From an uncultured Gammaproteobacteria bacterium (GTDB lineage: Bacteria; Pseudomonadota; Gammaproteobacteria; Magnimaribacterales; D2472): DNA of 31,647 bases. The translations under genes were made by a program, and so were the position numbers. The DNA is taken from assembly GCA_913050015.1 (NCBI GenBank), contig CAJXAZ010000007.1, positions 1 to 31,647 on the forward strand. Reading direction: 5' to 3'. The notes under the pieces were generated by a model. It worked only from the letters and a program-made list of their open reading frames with translations, was not told where the DNA came from and ran no database searches. Of the stretch, positions 1-7,925 are shown piece after piece (position 1 is the first letter of the stretch; each line of letters opens with the position of its first letter).

Positions 1-1
1 A

Positions 2-40
2 GAGCAATTGTATGAGATAGCTCAGGAGGAAAAATTTTAA
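2..40 (+). CDS. C-terminal tail of an unidentified protein (partial)
   Basis: An open frame enters from the left edge and ends at a TAA at 38-40, giving only the last dozen residues (EQLYEIAQEEKF). It would converge on the rhomboid gene, whose stop is 33 bases further on. The amphipathic, acidic tail is plausible as a real C-terminus, but nothing identifies the protein, and a stretch this short may be open by chance. Confidence 0.35.
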   Translation, partial: EQLYEIAQEEKF

Positions 41-73
41 TTAATTTTAAAAGTATGTTCAAGCAATACCTCT

Positions 74-700
74 TTAACTGTAGGGCTTTATAGATTTAGC
101 TATCATAGCAAAAATTAAACCGGAAATAAGCCCACCTAAATGAGCAAAATTTGCCACTGATCCAAAGCCAAATAAATCCAATACGCCCATAAAACCAAGC
201 ACCATCCAAGCAATCATGAATAAATAAATAGCTGGAGGTAGTTCATATCTTTCGTTTTTTACCTCGAGCTCTATAATCATGCAATACCCAAGCATTGCAT
301 ATATCACTCCGGATAAGCCTCCAAATATAGATGGTTCTGAGAAATAATATTGGAAAAAATTACTAGCAATTGATGAGATTATAACTAAGCTCAAAAACAA
401 GAAGCTTCCATCATATAATTCAATTTTAGAGCCCAGAACATATACCCATAGGCAGTTGAATGCTAAATGGGCAAAAGAGAAGTGAACAATCATCGGAGTA
501 ATTAACCTCCACCATTCATTATGAATAAAGTATGTATTATCAAAAGTGGCATAGGAAATATAACCCAAGCTAAGTCTAGAGGTATCAATCTTTAAAAAAG
601 TTAGTGGCTCAATAATTGAAATAAAGCTTCCAAAATTGGAAAAAAATGCCACTCCGATAGCGGCTAAAATTATCGGAAGATGTATATTCTTAATATTCAA
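74..700 (-). CDS. rhomboid-family intramembrane serine protease
   Basis: A 208-residue polytopic membrane protein with the rhomboid core. WWRLITPMIVH near residue 63 and the HLAFN segment (H78, N82) match the family's second helix. The nucleophile motif GLSG places Ser130, and AHLGG gives the partner His187. These form the Ser-His dyad that cleaves transmembrane segments of substrates inside the bilayer. The length is that of a minimal six-helix bacterial rhomboid, with no extra soluble domain visible. The start codon follows the NAD kinase stop by one base, so the two genes are co-transcribed and probably translationally coupled. The substrate cannot be predicted. The family call is secure; activity is inferred from the intact dyad. 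Confidence 0.9.
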   Translation of the reverse strand: MNIKNIHLPIILAAIGVAFFSNFGSFISIIEPLTFLKIDTSRLSLGYISYATFDNTYFIHNEWWRLITPMIVHFSFAHLAFNCLWVYVLGSKIELYDGSFLFLSLVIISSIASNFFQYYFSEPSIFGGLSGVIYAMLGYCMIIELEVKNERYELPPAIYLFMIAWMVLGFMGVLDLFGFGSVANFAHLGGLISGLIFAMIAKSIKPYS

Positions 701-701
701 T

Positions 702-1574
702 CTACTTGTTAGTCATAGAGATATCTAAACTCCAACCAAGCTTTTCTCTGCATGCTTCAAAGAAATCATTATTCTTTGGATGAACAAGTTTTAAAGACTT
801 CTCCATCTTAGAAATTTTAATGGATTCCATGTAAGGCACTGAGATATCTTCTTGGCCATCGGCGCATATTTTTGCTTCTTTGAATGGTCCTTTGAGCAAC
901 TGAATATCTACTATCTCTTTTGAAGAAATAACAAAAGGTCTTGATGACATGCTTTGAGGAAGCATTGGTAAGATTGTCCAAACATCAACACTCGGATGAA
1001 TAATAGGGCCGCCTGCAGATAAAGCATAAGCAGTTGAGCCAGTTGGGGTTGCTATAATTAACCCATCTGATCTTTGCTCATAGACAACTTTATTATTAAC
1101 GTTGAGTCTATATCTCATTAACTGTGTATATCCACCGGAATGGATGACTATTTCGTTTAAGCCATAAACAATTTTATCCAAGAAAGATGCACTGACTAAA
1201 TTTCTTTCCTCAATTTCATAATTATTGTTAATTAAAATATCCTGAATCACTGAATCAAAATTTTGAGTATTAATATCGGTTAAGAAGCCCACTGTTCCCA
1301 TATTAATTCCAAGTAATGGAATATTGAATTCAAGATACTTTCTAGTTGAACTTAGCAGCGTCCCATCTCCACCAAAAACAATAATTAAATCTATTTTTGA
1401 CGTAAAGTCACTATTGGATACTCTTTCAATTAATGGGTTTTGATAATCAGAGGTCTCATCAATAAATAAATTAGGTGCATGGCTAGCTAGGGTTGCTATA
1501 AGAGAATCCAAGGCATCGTAATCAATAGCCTGATAGGTCTTGTCTTTTACGAATATTCCAATATTTTTAAACAT
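702..1574 (-). CDS. nadK: NAD kinase
   Basis: ATP (or polyphosphate)-dependent phosphorylation of NAD to NADP in the cytoplasm. The 290-residue protein carries all family hallmarks: GGDGTLL at 68-74 with the catalytic Asp70, GINMGTVGFLTD near 89-100, the NE pair at 140-141 that contacts the nicotinamide ribose, and the SDG-x4-TPTGSTAY block at 169-183. Length is normal for Gammaproteobacteria. It is the first gene of a two-gene minus-strand unit with the rhomboid protease. It is divergent from the acyl-CoA dehydrogenase operon across a 130-base spacer. Nothing is truncated. Confidence 0.97.
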   Translation of the reverse strand: MFKNIGIFVKDKTYQAIDYDALDSLIATLASHAPNLFIDETSDYQNPLIERVSNSDFTSKIDLIIVFGGDGTLLSSTRKYLEFNIPLLGINMGTVGFLTDINTQNFDSVIQDILINNNYEIEERNLVSASFLDKIVYGLNEIVIHSGGYTQLMRYRLNVNNKVVYEQRSDGLIIATPTGSTAYALSAGGPIIHPSVDVWTILPMLPQSMSSRPFVISSKEIVDIQLLKGPFKEAKICADGQEDISVPYMESIKISKMEKSLKLVHPKNNDFFEACREKLGWSLDISMTNK

Positions 1575-1592
1575 TCAATAATTATACTCGCT

Positions 1593-1605
1593 TGGTAATA
1601 TTAAT
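1593..1605 (+). repeat. 13-base sequence shared with the 8.6-kb operator-like dyad
   Basis: TGGTAATATTAAT here is identical to 8581-8593, which forms most of the left arm and the adjoining spacer of the perfect inverted repeat at 8577-8612. It lies between nadK and the first acyl-CoA dehydrogenase operon. A full mirror half is not present: only a loose TTACAT follows at 1607-1612. It could be a half-site for the same regulator. The sequence is AT-rich and intergenic, so coincidence is possible. Confidence 0.3.
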
Positions 1606-1644
1606 TTACATCTAAAGTTTGTCTATTTTTTTATTAAGGCTTCT

Positions 1645-1673
1645 TTCAAAAAAGAAGAATTAAACCCTATAAT
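1645..1673 (+). promoter_or_regulatory. sigma-70-type promoter for the first acyl-CoA dehydrogenase operon
   Basis: An exact TATAAT at 1668-1673 sits 17 bases downstream of TTCAAA (1645-1650, 4 of 6 matches to TTGACA), about 30 bases before the start codon at 1705. The -35 region overlaps a small inverted repeat, TTCTTT (1641-1646) and AAAGAA (1651-1656), which might be a protein site or simply chance in AT-rich DNA. Confidence 0.6.
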
Positions 1674-1704
1674 GGTTTTTGATTAAATAAATACGAGATA
1701 AAAC

Positions 1705-2898
1705 ATGGAACAATTGGAAAATTTTAGACAAGAAGTTAAGTCTTGGTTGGATGAAAATTGTCCAGCTTCAATGAGAAATGGTGCAGACCCAACAATACCT
1801 ACTGATGAAGTATGGGGAGGAAGGAAAGCTCAATATAAAAACCCTGAATCTAAAATCTGGTTAGATCGAATGGGGCAAAAAGGTTGGACAATGCCAACTG
1901 TTGCTAAAGAGTATGGCGGTGGAGGCTTATCTAAAGAAGAAGTAAAAATACTTAATGAAGAAATGTGGATGATTGGCGCAAAAGGACCACTTTTAAGTTT
2001 TGGTATATGGATGCTTGCTCCTGTCTTGTTGGAATATGGTACTGAAGAGCAAAAGAAAGAACATCTTCCTAAAATTATCAAAGGCGAAATTAGATGGTGT
2101 CAAGGATACTCTGAACCAGGGTCAGGTTCTGATCTTGCAAGTTTAGCTACCAAAGCAGAGGATATAGGAGAGCATTTCTTAGTTAATGGTCAAAAAGTTT
2201 GGACATCCTATGCAGATAAAGCTGATTGGATTTTTGCGTTAGTTAGAACAGGTCCTAAAGAGCCTAAACATGATGGAATTAGCTTTCTATTAATAGATAT
2301 GGAAACTCAGGGAGTGAGCACCAAGCCAATCACTTTAATTTCTGGGAAGTCACCTTTTTGTGAAACATTCTTTGATGATGTAAAGGTCACCAAGGCTAAT
2401 CTTATTGGTGAACTAAATGCTGGATGGACTATTGCAAAAGTATTGCTTCAGCATGAAAGAGAATTTATTTCTAAATTTGGACTTGCATCAGCAATGGGAA
2501 GTAGCGGTAAAGATATTGTTAGTCTTGCTAAAGAGCATCTTGGCGAAGAGAATGGAAAAATTAGTAATGGATTTTATCGATCAGAAATTACAGCACATAA
2601 GATCAAGGAACATGCTTTTGGCTTAACTCTTAAAAGAGCTGGAGATGAAGGCGGGAAGGCAAGTCCTACTGCTTCAATGTTCAAGTTATACGGTACAGAG
2701 CACAATAAGAAAAGGCACGAGCTAATGGTTTCGGTTGCGGGCATAAATGGTGTTGCTTGGGATGGAGATGAGTTTGACGATAACGAGAAAAATTTAACTA
2801 AATCCTGGTTAAGAACTAAAGGTAATTCATTGGAAGGTGGAACCTCTGAAGTTCAATTAAATGTTATATCAAAAAGGGTTTTAGGCTTGCCTAGTTAG
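1705..2898 (+). CDS. acyl-CoA dehydrogenase, large (catalytic) subunit of a probable heteromeric pair
   Basis: FAD-dependent alpha,beta-dehydrogenation of an acyl-CoA. The 397-residue protein shows the middle-domain motif WCQGYSEPGSGSDLASL (131-147), NGQKVWTS, and a C-terminal GGTSEVQLNVISKRVLGLP. The likely catalytic base is Glu251 in HER (250-252), the position used by isovaleryl- and long-chain-type enzymes and by mycobacterial FadE29-type subunits. LEGGTSE also has an acid one residue off the MCAD position. The next gene, 24 bases downstream, is a second dehydrogenase lacking that Glu, so the two probably form an alpha2-beta2 enzyme like those of actinobacterial steroid side-chain oxidation. 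The pairing is inference. Substrate is unknown; a bulky or branched acyl-CoA is likely by analogy. Confidence 0.9.
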   Translation: MEQLENFRQEVKSWLDENCPASMRNGADPTIPTDEVWGGRKAQYKNPESKIWLDRMGQKGWTMPTVAKEYGGGGLSKEEVKILNEEMWMIGAKGPLLSFGIWMLAPVLLEYGTEEQKKEHLPKIIKGEIRWCQGYSEPGSGSDLASLATKAEDIGEHFLVNGQKVWTSYADKADWIFALVRTGPKEPKHDGISFLLIDMETQGVSTKPITLISGKSPFCETFFDDVKVTKANLIGELNAGWTIAKVLLQHEREFISKFGLASAMGSSGKDIVSLAKEHLGEENGKISNGFYRSEITAHKIKEHAFGLTLKRAGDEGGKASPTASMFKLYGTEHNKKRHELMVSVAGINGVAWDGDEFDDNEKNLTKSWLRTKGNSLEGGTSEVQLNVISKRVLGLPS

Positions 2899-2922
2899 GC
2901 GTAGTCAAGTACAGGAAATAAA

Positions 2923-4062
2923 ATGAAATTAATTTTAAATGAAGAGCAGCAATTTTTAAAAGATACTGCTAAGAGCTTTACTACAGAAAAAACTCCAGTT
3001 AATCACTTTAGATCGCTTCGTGATTCTGATGATCATCTTTTATGGGATAAAGAGATTTGGCAAGAAATGGTAAATCTAGGTTGGTCAGGAATACTCATCC
3101 CTGAAGAATTTGGAGGATCTAATTTTGGAGTAGCTGGTATCAGTACAATAATGCAAGAATGTGGAAAAACATTAACCCCCTCTCCACTATTCGCAACAGC
3201 TGTGCTTGGTGCATTTGCTATAACCCATTTTGGATCACAAGCTCAAAAAGAAGAATTTTTACCAAAAATTGTTAGTGGCGAGATAACAACAGCTCTGGCA
3301 ATAGATGAATCTAGTCATCACAATCCTGCTAAGACAGAATTCTCTGCAATCATTAAAGATAATGAGTATGTATTAAATGGAAAAAAGATTTTTGTTGTTG
3401 ACGGATCAAGTGCAGATATTTTAATAGTTCTTGCAAGGACTTCTGGAAATTCAGGAGAGGAGACAGGCTTAACATTATTTATTGTCGAGTCTGAAGCAGA
3501 TGGTATAGAAAAAATTAAACTATCAATGGCTGATTCTAGAAATTATGCAAATATTATATTTAATGATGTGAGAGTATCTTCTGAAAGAATTCTTGGATCG
3601 CCTGAGTCAGGAGGCGAAACTGTTGAAAGTATTTTAGATATCGGAAGAATAGCCATGTCAGCTGAAATGCTCGGAAATGCAGAAGCTGCTTTTGAATTAA
3701 CACTAGATTATCTTAAGCAAAGAAAGCAATTTGGCGTATTAATTGGGACATTTCAAGCCCTTCAACATAGAGCTGCTGAGATGTTTTGTGAATTAGAGCT
3801 TACTAAGTCATCAGTTCTAGCAGCAATGCACGGTGCTGATGAAAATTCAAACGAACTACAAAGACTGGCCAGTCTTGCAAAAACTATTTCAGGAGAAACA
3901 TTACATTTAGTTTCAAATGAGGCTATCCAAATGCATGGTGGAATAGGTGTTACTGATGAATATGATGTTGGATTCTATTTAAAAAGAGCTAGAGTAGCTG
4001 AGCAGATTTTTGGAAGTTCAAAGTTTCATTCAGAAAGATACGCAAATTTAACTGGCTTTTAG
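2923..4062 (+). CDS. acyl-CoA dehydrogenase-like, small (probably non-catalytic) subunit
   Basis: A 379-residue acyl-CoA dehydrogenase-fold protein with a good ribosome site (AGGAAAT) before its ATG. The fold is intact: GILIPEEFGGSNFG, NGKKIFVVDG, and the C-terminal RKQFGVLIGTFQALQH and QMHGGIGVTDEYDVGFYLKR, which in this family touch FAD. Both usual positions of the catalytic Glu are empty: DIGR (239-242) replaces the acid-containing ER motif, and QIFGSS replaces YEGTS near the end. It should therefore complete the flavin site of the preceding large subunit rather than act alone, as described for FadE28/FadE29-type pairs. An independent enzyme with a shifted base cannot be excluded. Confidence 0.87.
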   Translation: MKLILNEEQQFLKDTAKSFTTEKTPVNHFRSLRDSDDHLLWDKEIWQEMVNLGWSGILIPEEFGGSNFGVAGISTIMQECGKTLTPSPLFATAVLGAFAITHFGSQAQKEEFLPKIVSGEITTALAIDESSHHNPAKTEFSAIIKDNEYVLNGKKIFVVDGSSADILIVLARTSGNSGEETGLTLFIVESEADGIEKIKLSMADSRNYANIIFNDVRVSSERILGSPESGGETVESILDIGRIAMSAEMLGNAEAAFELTLDYLKQRKQFGVLIGTFQALQHRAAEMFCELELTKSSVLAAMHGADENSNELQRLASLAKTISGETLHLVSNEAIQMHGGIGVTDEYDVGFYLKRARVAEQIFGSSKFHSERYANLTGF

Positions 4063-4076
4063 AAAAACATATATTA

Positions 4077-4961
4077 ATGAATGCAGTTAAATCAAACTTA
4101 ATAGGCTTGATTACATCTACCCTAATTATTTTAGAATTAATAATTGGCTTTGGCACTCTTGCAATAGTTAATATTCCTCGAGCATTTTGGCCTTCGCAAT
4201 CTTTGAAAAAATATCTAAGTAAATTATCTAATAAAATAGGTGACGCAACCGTTTATGGACTAAAGATTATATTGCGGTTAGTTCATGGAAACTCCATTGA
4301 AATAATTGATGATAATAAATTTGATACAGAGAAGTGGTACCTGGCAGTTTCAAATCATCAGTCCTTCGCAGATATATTTATAGTTCTTGTTGCTGCTAAT
4401 AAACGCCTTCCTTTACTTAAGCTTTTTATGAAGAAAGAGTTATCCTGGATACCATTCGTTTTCTTGGCAAATAAAACATTAAATATGCCTTTTGTTAATA
4501 GGCATTCAAAAGCTGAGTTGGAGAAAAATCCTAATTTAAGATTTCAAGATTATCAAAATACACTAGAGGCCTGTAAAAGGTTTCAAAGATCGCCTTCTAC
4601 TATTTTTAGTTACGCAGAGGGAACAAGAAATACTAAAGAAAAGCATGATTTGCAAAAGTCGCCATATAAAAACCTCCTCTCTCCAAAAATCGGAGGTATA
4701 GCTACTGCCTTATCAGCTATTCCTAATATAGATACATTGGTAGACTTCTCATTGGTTTATAAATCAGAAAAAAGAGGAGCATGGGCATTCCTAACAGGTG
4801 ATTTAAAAGAAGTTAAAGTGATGATAAATCAATATCCAATTCCAGAAAATCTTAAGAATAAAGATTATTCATTGGACGATTCTTACAGAGAAAACTTTAA
4901 AAATTGGATTGAAGAGATATGGGAAAAGAAAGACTCTGAAATTGAAAGCTTAAAGTTCTAA
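4077..4961 (+). CDS. PlsC-family lysophospholipid/1-acylglycerol-3-phosphate acyltransferase, YihG-like
   Basis: Transfers an acyl chain from an acyl donor to a lysophospholipid at the inner membrane. The 294-residue protein begins with a hydrophobic segment (about 10-33). It then shows the acyltransferase HX4D box NHQSFAD (His94, Asp99), a substrate-binding block PFVNRHS (138-144) and EGTR at 181-184. Length and architecture match E. coli YihG (about 310 residues) rather than the shorter essential PlsC. The gene starts 14 bases after the acyl-CoA dehydrogenase pair and shares its operon; its ribosome site is weak. Its last 12 bases overlap the end of rraA on the other strand, tail to tail. 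Confidence 0.88.
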   Translation: MNAVKSNLIGLITSTLIILELIIGFGTLAIVNIPRAFWPSQSLKKYLSKLSNKIGDATVYGLKIILRLVHGNSIEIIDDNKFDTEKWYLAVSNHQSFADIFIVLVAANKRLPLLKLFMKKELSWIPFVFLANKTLNMPFVNRHSKAELEKNPNLRFQDYQNTLEACKRFQRSPSTIFSYAEGTRNTKEKHDLQKSPYKNLLSPKIGGIATALSAIPNIDTLVDFSLVYKSEKRGAWAFLTGDLKEVKVMINQYPIPENLKNKDYSLDDSYRENFKNWIEEIWEKKDSEIESLKF

Positions 4962-5438
4962 TTCCTTATTGCTAATAACCCATCCATTTAAGTCAGCATA
5001 AACCCAATATCCTGGTTTAATCATTACATTACCAAAAAATAGATCAACTGATTTTGATCCTAGATTATTTTTATCTGTTTTCATAGGTATCGAGGATTTA
5101 GCAAAAATACCTATCGAGATACTACTAAGAATTTCAATATCTCTAACAGAGCCGTTAATAAGAATGCCTGACCAATTATTTTCGTATGCTGTTAAGGCAA
5201 TCTGATCGCCAACCATGGAAGCATGATCAACTCCTTGCGCATCTATAACCAAAACCTTACCCTCTCCATTCTTATTTAAGATTTCTTTAACTAAAGAATT
5301 ATCATCTGCGCAAGATATTGTTTCTACTTCTCCTGCAAAGCTATTAACTCCTCCATAAGAATTAAATAAGGTTTTTCCAATCTGAATATTATCAGGGTAA
5401 TCATCTGAGAGATCAGGTGTTGAGAAGCTCTTAGTCAT
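4950..5438 (-). CDS. rraA: RraA-family protein (regulator of ribonuclease E activity A)
   Basis: A 162-residue protein of the RraA/HMG-aldolase superfamily. The signature G-D-x20-R-D is present as Gly77-Asp78 and Arg99-Asp100, with GDQIALTAYENNWSGILING between. The C-terminal PGYWVYADLNGWVIS matches gammaproteobacterial RraA. In E. coli RraA binds RNase E and inhibits its degradosome activity. Related proteins are metal-dependent 4-hydroxy-4-methyl-2-oxoglutarate/oxaloacetate aldolases with the same motif, so sequence alone does not exclude lyase activity. Length and a stand-alone context favour RraA. It converges on the acyltransferase gene with a 12-base overlap and is divergent from the nitronate monooxygenase gene. 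Confidence 0.85.
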   Translation of the reverse strand: MTKSFSTPDLSDDYPDNIQIGKTLFNSYGGVNSFAGEVETISCADDNSLVKEILNKNGEGKVLVIDAQGVDHASMVGDQIALTAYENNWSGILINGSVRDIEILSSISIGIFAKSSIPMKTDKNNLGSKSVDLFFGNVMIKPGYWVYADLNGWVISNKELEL

Positions 5439-5522
5439 AAGTTATCTTAAATCAATAATTTTAATTTTAATAAAGATAATATAGTATTATTTTAAAATAT
5501 AAATTTATCTTAGGGTTATAAA
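5439..5522. promoter_or_regulatory. divergent promoter region of rraA and the flavoprotein gene, with three TTATCTT elements
   Basis: The 84-base AT-rich spacer holds TTATCTT at 5442-5448 and 5505-5511 (plus) and its complement AAGATAA at 5473-5479. These are spaced 31 and 32 bases, close to three helical turns each. AGGGTTATAAAATG gives the rightward gene its ribosome site. Several overlapping -10-like strings (for example TATAGT at 5480-5485) prevent assignment of one promoter. The repeated element is seen; a regulatory role is a guess. Confidence 0.35.
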
Positions 5523-6677
5523 ATGAAATCTCCTATTTGTGAAATGTTTGATATTGAATTTCCATTGGTTGCATTTAGCCACTGCAGGGATGTTGTTGTC
5601 GCTGTGTCTAAGGCTGGTGGAATGGGTGTTCTTGGTGCTGTTGGTCATTCTCCAGAAAAATTAGAAATAGATCTTAAATGGATAGATGAGAATATTAATG
5701 GGATGCCATATGGGGTAGATGTATTAATACCAAACTCATATAAAGGGAAGGGTGAAAAAAAATCATTAGATGATTTGAGGGATATGATTCCACAAGAATA
5801 TAGAGATTTTAGAGCAGATGTTCTTAAAGAATATGATGTTAATGGAGAGCATTTAAGATCCGGTGACGAGTCAGCAAGAACTGAAAAAAATTCAAATGCT
5901 ATTTTGGGCAAAGGATTTGAGATAGCTGAAGAGATTCTAAATGTTGCCTTTTCGCACCCTATAAAACTAGTTGCTAACGCCCTTGGGGTTCCGCCTGACT
6001 GGATGCTAAAAATGGGAAAAGATAATGGCGTTGCTGTTGCTGCACTGGTTGGAGCTAAGGAGCATGCTATTAAACAAGTTGAGGCTGGGGTTGATTTGGT
6101 TGTTGTATCTGGAACTGAAGGCGGAGGTCATTGCGGAAGTGTTTCAACAATGGTTCTTGTCCCTGAAGTAAGAAGAGCGCTTAAGCCTTATGGGAAAATA
6201 CCTATTCTTGCAGCTGGGGGCATTGCGACTGGTGAGCAAATGGCAGGAATAATGGCTATGGGTGCTGATGGAGTTTGGTGTGCTTCTGTTTTCTTAACTA
6301 CTACTGAAGCTGAAACTTCAGAGAATATTAAAGAAAAAATGGTTTCTGCAACATCAAGTCAAACAGTAAGATCAAAAAGCAGAACTGGGAAACATTCCAG
6401 GCAACTACAGACACCGTGGACTGATGCATGGGAGGCCAAAGGCGCTCCAGAACCATTGCCAATGCCACTTCAAACAATGGTAAGTGAACCAGCATTAAAG
6501 GTTATTAGAGATCAGGCTGAGATTGGTCATGAAGGTGCTAAAGATCTAGAAACTTACTGGGTTGGCCAAGGGATAGGCTTAGTAAATGAAAGTATTAGTG
6601 CCTCTCAAACTGTTCAAAAATATAAAGAAGAGTTTATTGATGCATATGAAAGCATCAATGCTTTGTTTGAAGAGTAA
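5523..6677 (+). CDS. nitronate monooxygenase / 2-nitropropane dioxygenase-family flavoprotein
   Basis: A 384-residue FMN-dependent TIM-barrel protein. The N-terminus PICEMFDIEFPLV and the VSKAGGMGVLGAVG turn are typical. SGTEGGGHCG (about 195-204) holds the conserved His region of the active site, and AAGGIATGEQMAGIMAMGADGVW (about 229-251) is the phosphate-binding strand for FMN. These enzymes oxidise alkyl nitronates with O2. Close paralogues act on other substrates or as enoyl reductases (FabK), so the substrate is uncertain. An acidic 80-residue segment (about 75-155) lies between the first barrel strands. The gene is monocistronic: its TAA directly abuts the stop of msrAB on the other strand with no spacer. 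Confidence 0.85.
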   Translation: MKSPICEMFDIEFPLVAFSHCRDVVVAVSKAGGMGVLGAVGHSPEKLEIDLKWIDENINGMPYGVDVLIPNSYKGKGEKKSLDDLRDMIPQEYRDFRADVLKEYDVNGEHLRSGDESARTEKNSNAILGKGFEIAEEILNVAFSHPIKLVANALGVPPDWMLKMGKDNGVAVAALVGAKEHAIKQVEAGVDLVVVSGTEGGGHCGSVSTMVLVPEVRRALKPYGKIPILAAGGIATGEQMAGIMAMGADGVWCASVFLTTTEAETSENIKEKMVSATSSQTVRSKSRTGKHSRQLQTPWTDAWEAKGAPEPLPMPLQTMVSEPALKVIRDQAEIGHEGAKDLETYWVGQGIGLVNESISASQTVQKYKEEFIDAYESINALFEE

Positions 6678-7925
6678 TTAGCTTCTTGGTATAAATTCTA
6701 AAACAGTTGCGTTAATACAATATCTTGGCATTCCGTTTGGACCATCATCGAATACATGACCTAAGTGAATATTTGACGATGCTGACCTAATTTCAACTCT
6801 CTTCATTCCATACCTATTATCAGCCAGTGCATATACCGAACCTTCTATTGGACTTGTAAATGATAGCCATCCAGATTTAGAAACAAATCTATCGCTTGTA
6901 TCAAATAAAGGTGCTCCACTTAACTTATCAATAAAAACTCCATCAGGCGTATTTTTGAAGATTTCATATTCCTTGCAGTATCTTGAATCTGTACCTTCAT
7001 TGAAAGCTACATTGTATGCCTCAGAATTACCTAACTTAAATTTGCCTAGGGCTTTGTAAAATAATTCTGGTTCCATGTAACCTAGTTTGCCAAAAACTTC
7101 TTCGCCATCTTCCAAAAAGATTATTGTTGGGGTAGCCCAAGTAGGAGATTTTATTTTAAGGCCCTTTAATTGCTTTGCAGTTCTATGGGTCAATGGAATA
7201 GTGCCCTTGTAGGAACTGGTAACATCTTTTTCAAATTTTTCACAGTAAGGACAATAGCTCTCAGAATCAATTATTAGTATATGTTTTCCAGACAATAAGG
7301 TCGTATTGTCTATATCTATAATATCCACTTTATTAAAGACCACTCCTGTAGAGTGATCTGGGCAGTAACCGTTTGGGTTTTTTGCTATATAGTCTTGGTG
7401 ATAAGTCTCAGCATCAAAAAATTCAACTAAAGGCTTTATTAGCGTTTTGATAGAGCCGTATCCTGCTTCTTTTAGAAGCACTCCATATTCATTTGATATT
7501 TTTTCAGTAATATTCTTCTGGGAACTATCTTTATATAGAATTATTGATCTGTATTGGGTTCCTATGTCATTACCTTGACGATTTAGCTGAGTTGGATCAT
7601 GAGATTCATAAAAGTGCTTAAGAATTGCTTCAAGAGTAATTGCATTGCTATTGAAAGTTACCTTAACCACTTCAGCAAAATTATCTTTATTAAATTTATT
7701 TGATAATTTTGTAATTGCTCTGTAATTTGGCTTAACTCCAAATCCATCTGCATATCCAGATACAGCATCAACTACTCCTTCAATAGATTCATAGCCTTTT
7801 TCTGCACCCCAGAAACAACCAGACCCTAATACGATAGTATTTAGGTGAGAGGTGCTCTCTTCTTTGCTATCAGCAAATAAAAAAGAGGATAAAAATAAGG
7901 GAATTAATATTAGTTTTTTATTCAT
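6678..7925 (-). CDS. msrAB: exported MsrA-thioredoxin-MsrB fusion, methionine sulfoxide reductase
   Basis: A 415-residue three-domain protein that repairs methionine sulfoxide outside the cytoplasm. The start at 7925 gives a clear signal peptide (MNKKLILIPLFLSSFLFA) and overlaps the GST stop by 8 bases; upstream in-frame ATGs would bury the signal. MsrA (about 28-197) has GCFWG with Cys37 as nucleophile and GYC (Cys188) as a possible resolving Cys. A thioredoxin-like domain (about 205-297) carries CPYC (225-228) and a cis-Pro in ATPT. MsrB (about 315-415) has SGAPLF, GW-SF, HLGHVF and catalytic Cys403 in RYCIN. The order differs from Neisseria PilB (Trx-MsrA-MsrB). In MsrB the PilB resolving Cys (SGCGW) is Ser (VSKSGW) and the zinc CxxC motifs are absent. 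Confidence 0.92.
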   Translation of the reverse strand: MNKKLILIPLFLSSFLFADSKEESTSHLNTIVLGSGCFWGAEKGYESIEGVVDAVSGYADGFGVKPNYRAITKLSNKFNKDNFAEVVKVTFNSNAITLEAILKHFYESHDPTQLNRQGNDIGTQYRSIILYKDSSQKNITEKISNEYGVLLKEAGYGSIKTLIKPLVEFFDAETYHQDYIAKNPNGYCPDHSTGVVFNKVDIIDIDNTTLLSGKHILIIDSESYCPYCEKFEKDVTSSYKGTIPLTHRTAKQLKGLKIKSPTWATPTIIFLEDGEEVFGKLGYMEPELFYKALGKFKLGNSEAYNVAFNEGTDSRYCKEYEIFKNTPDGVFIDKLSGAPLFDTSDRFVSKSGWLSFTSPIEGSVYALADNRYGMKRVEIRSASSNIHLGHVFDDGPNGMPRYCINATVLEFIPRS

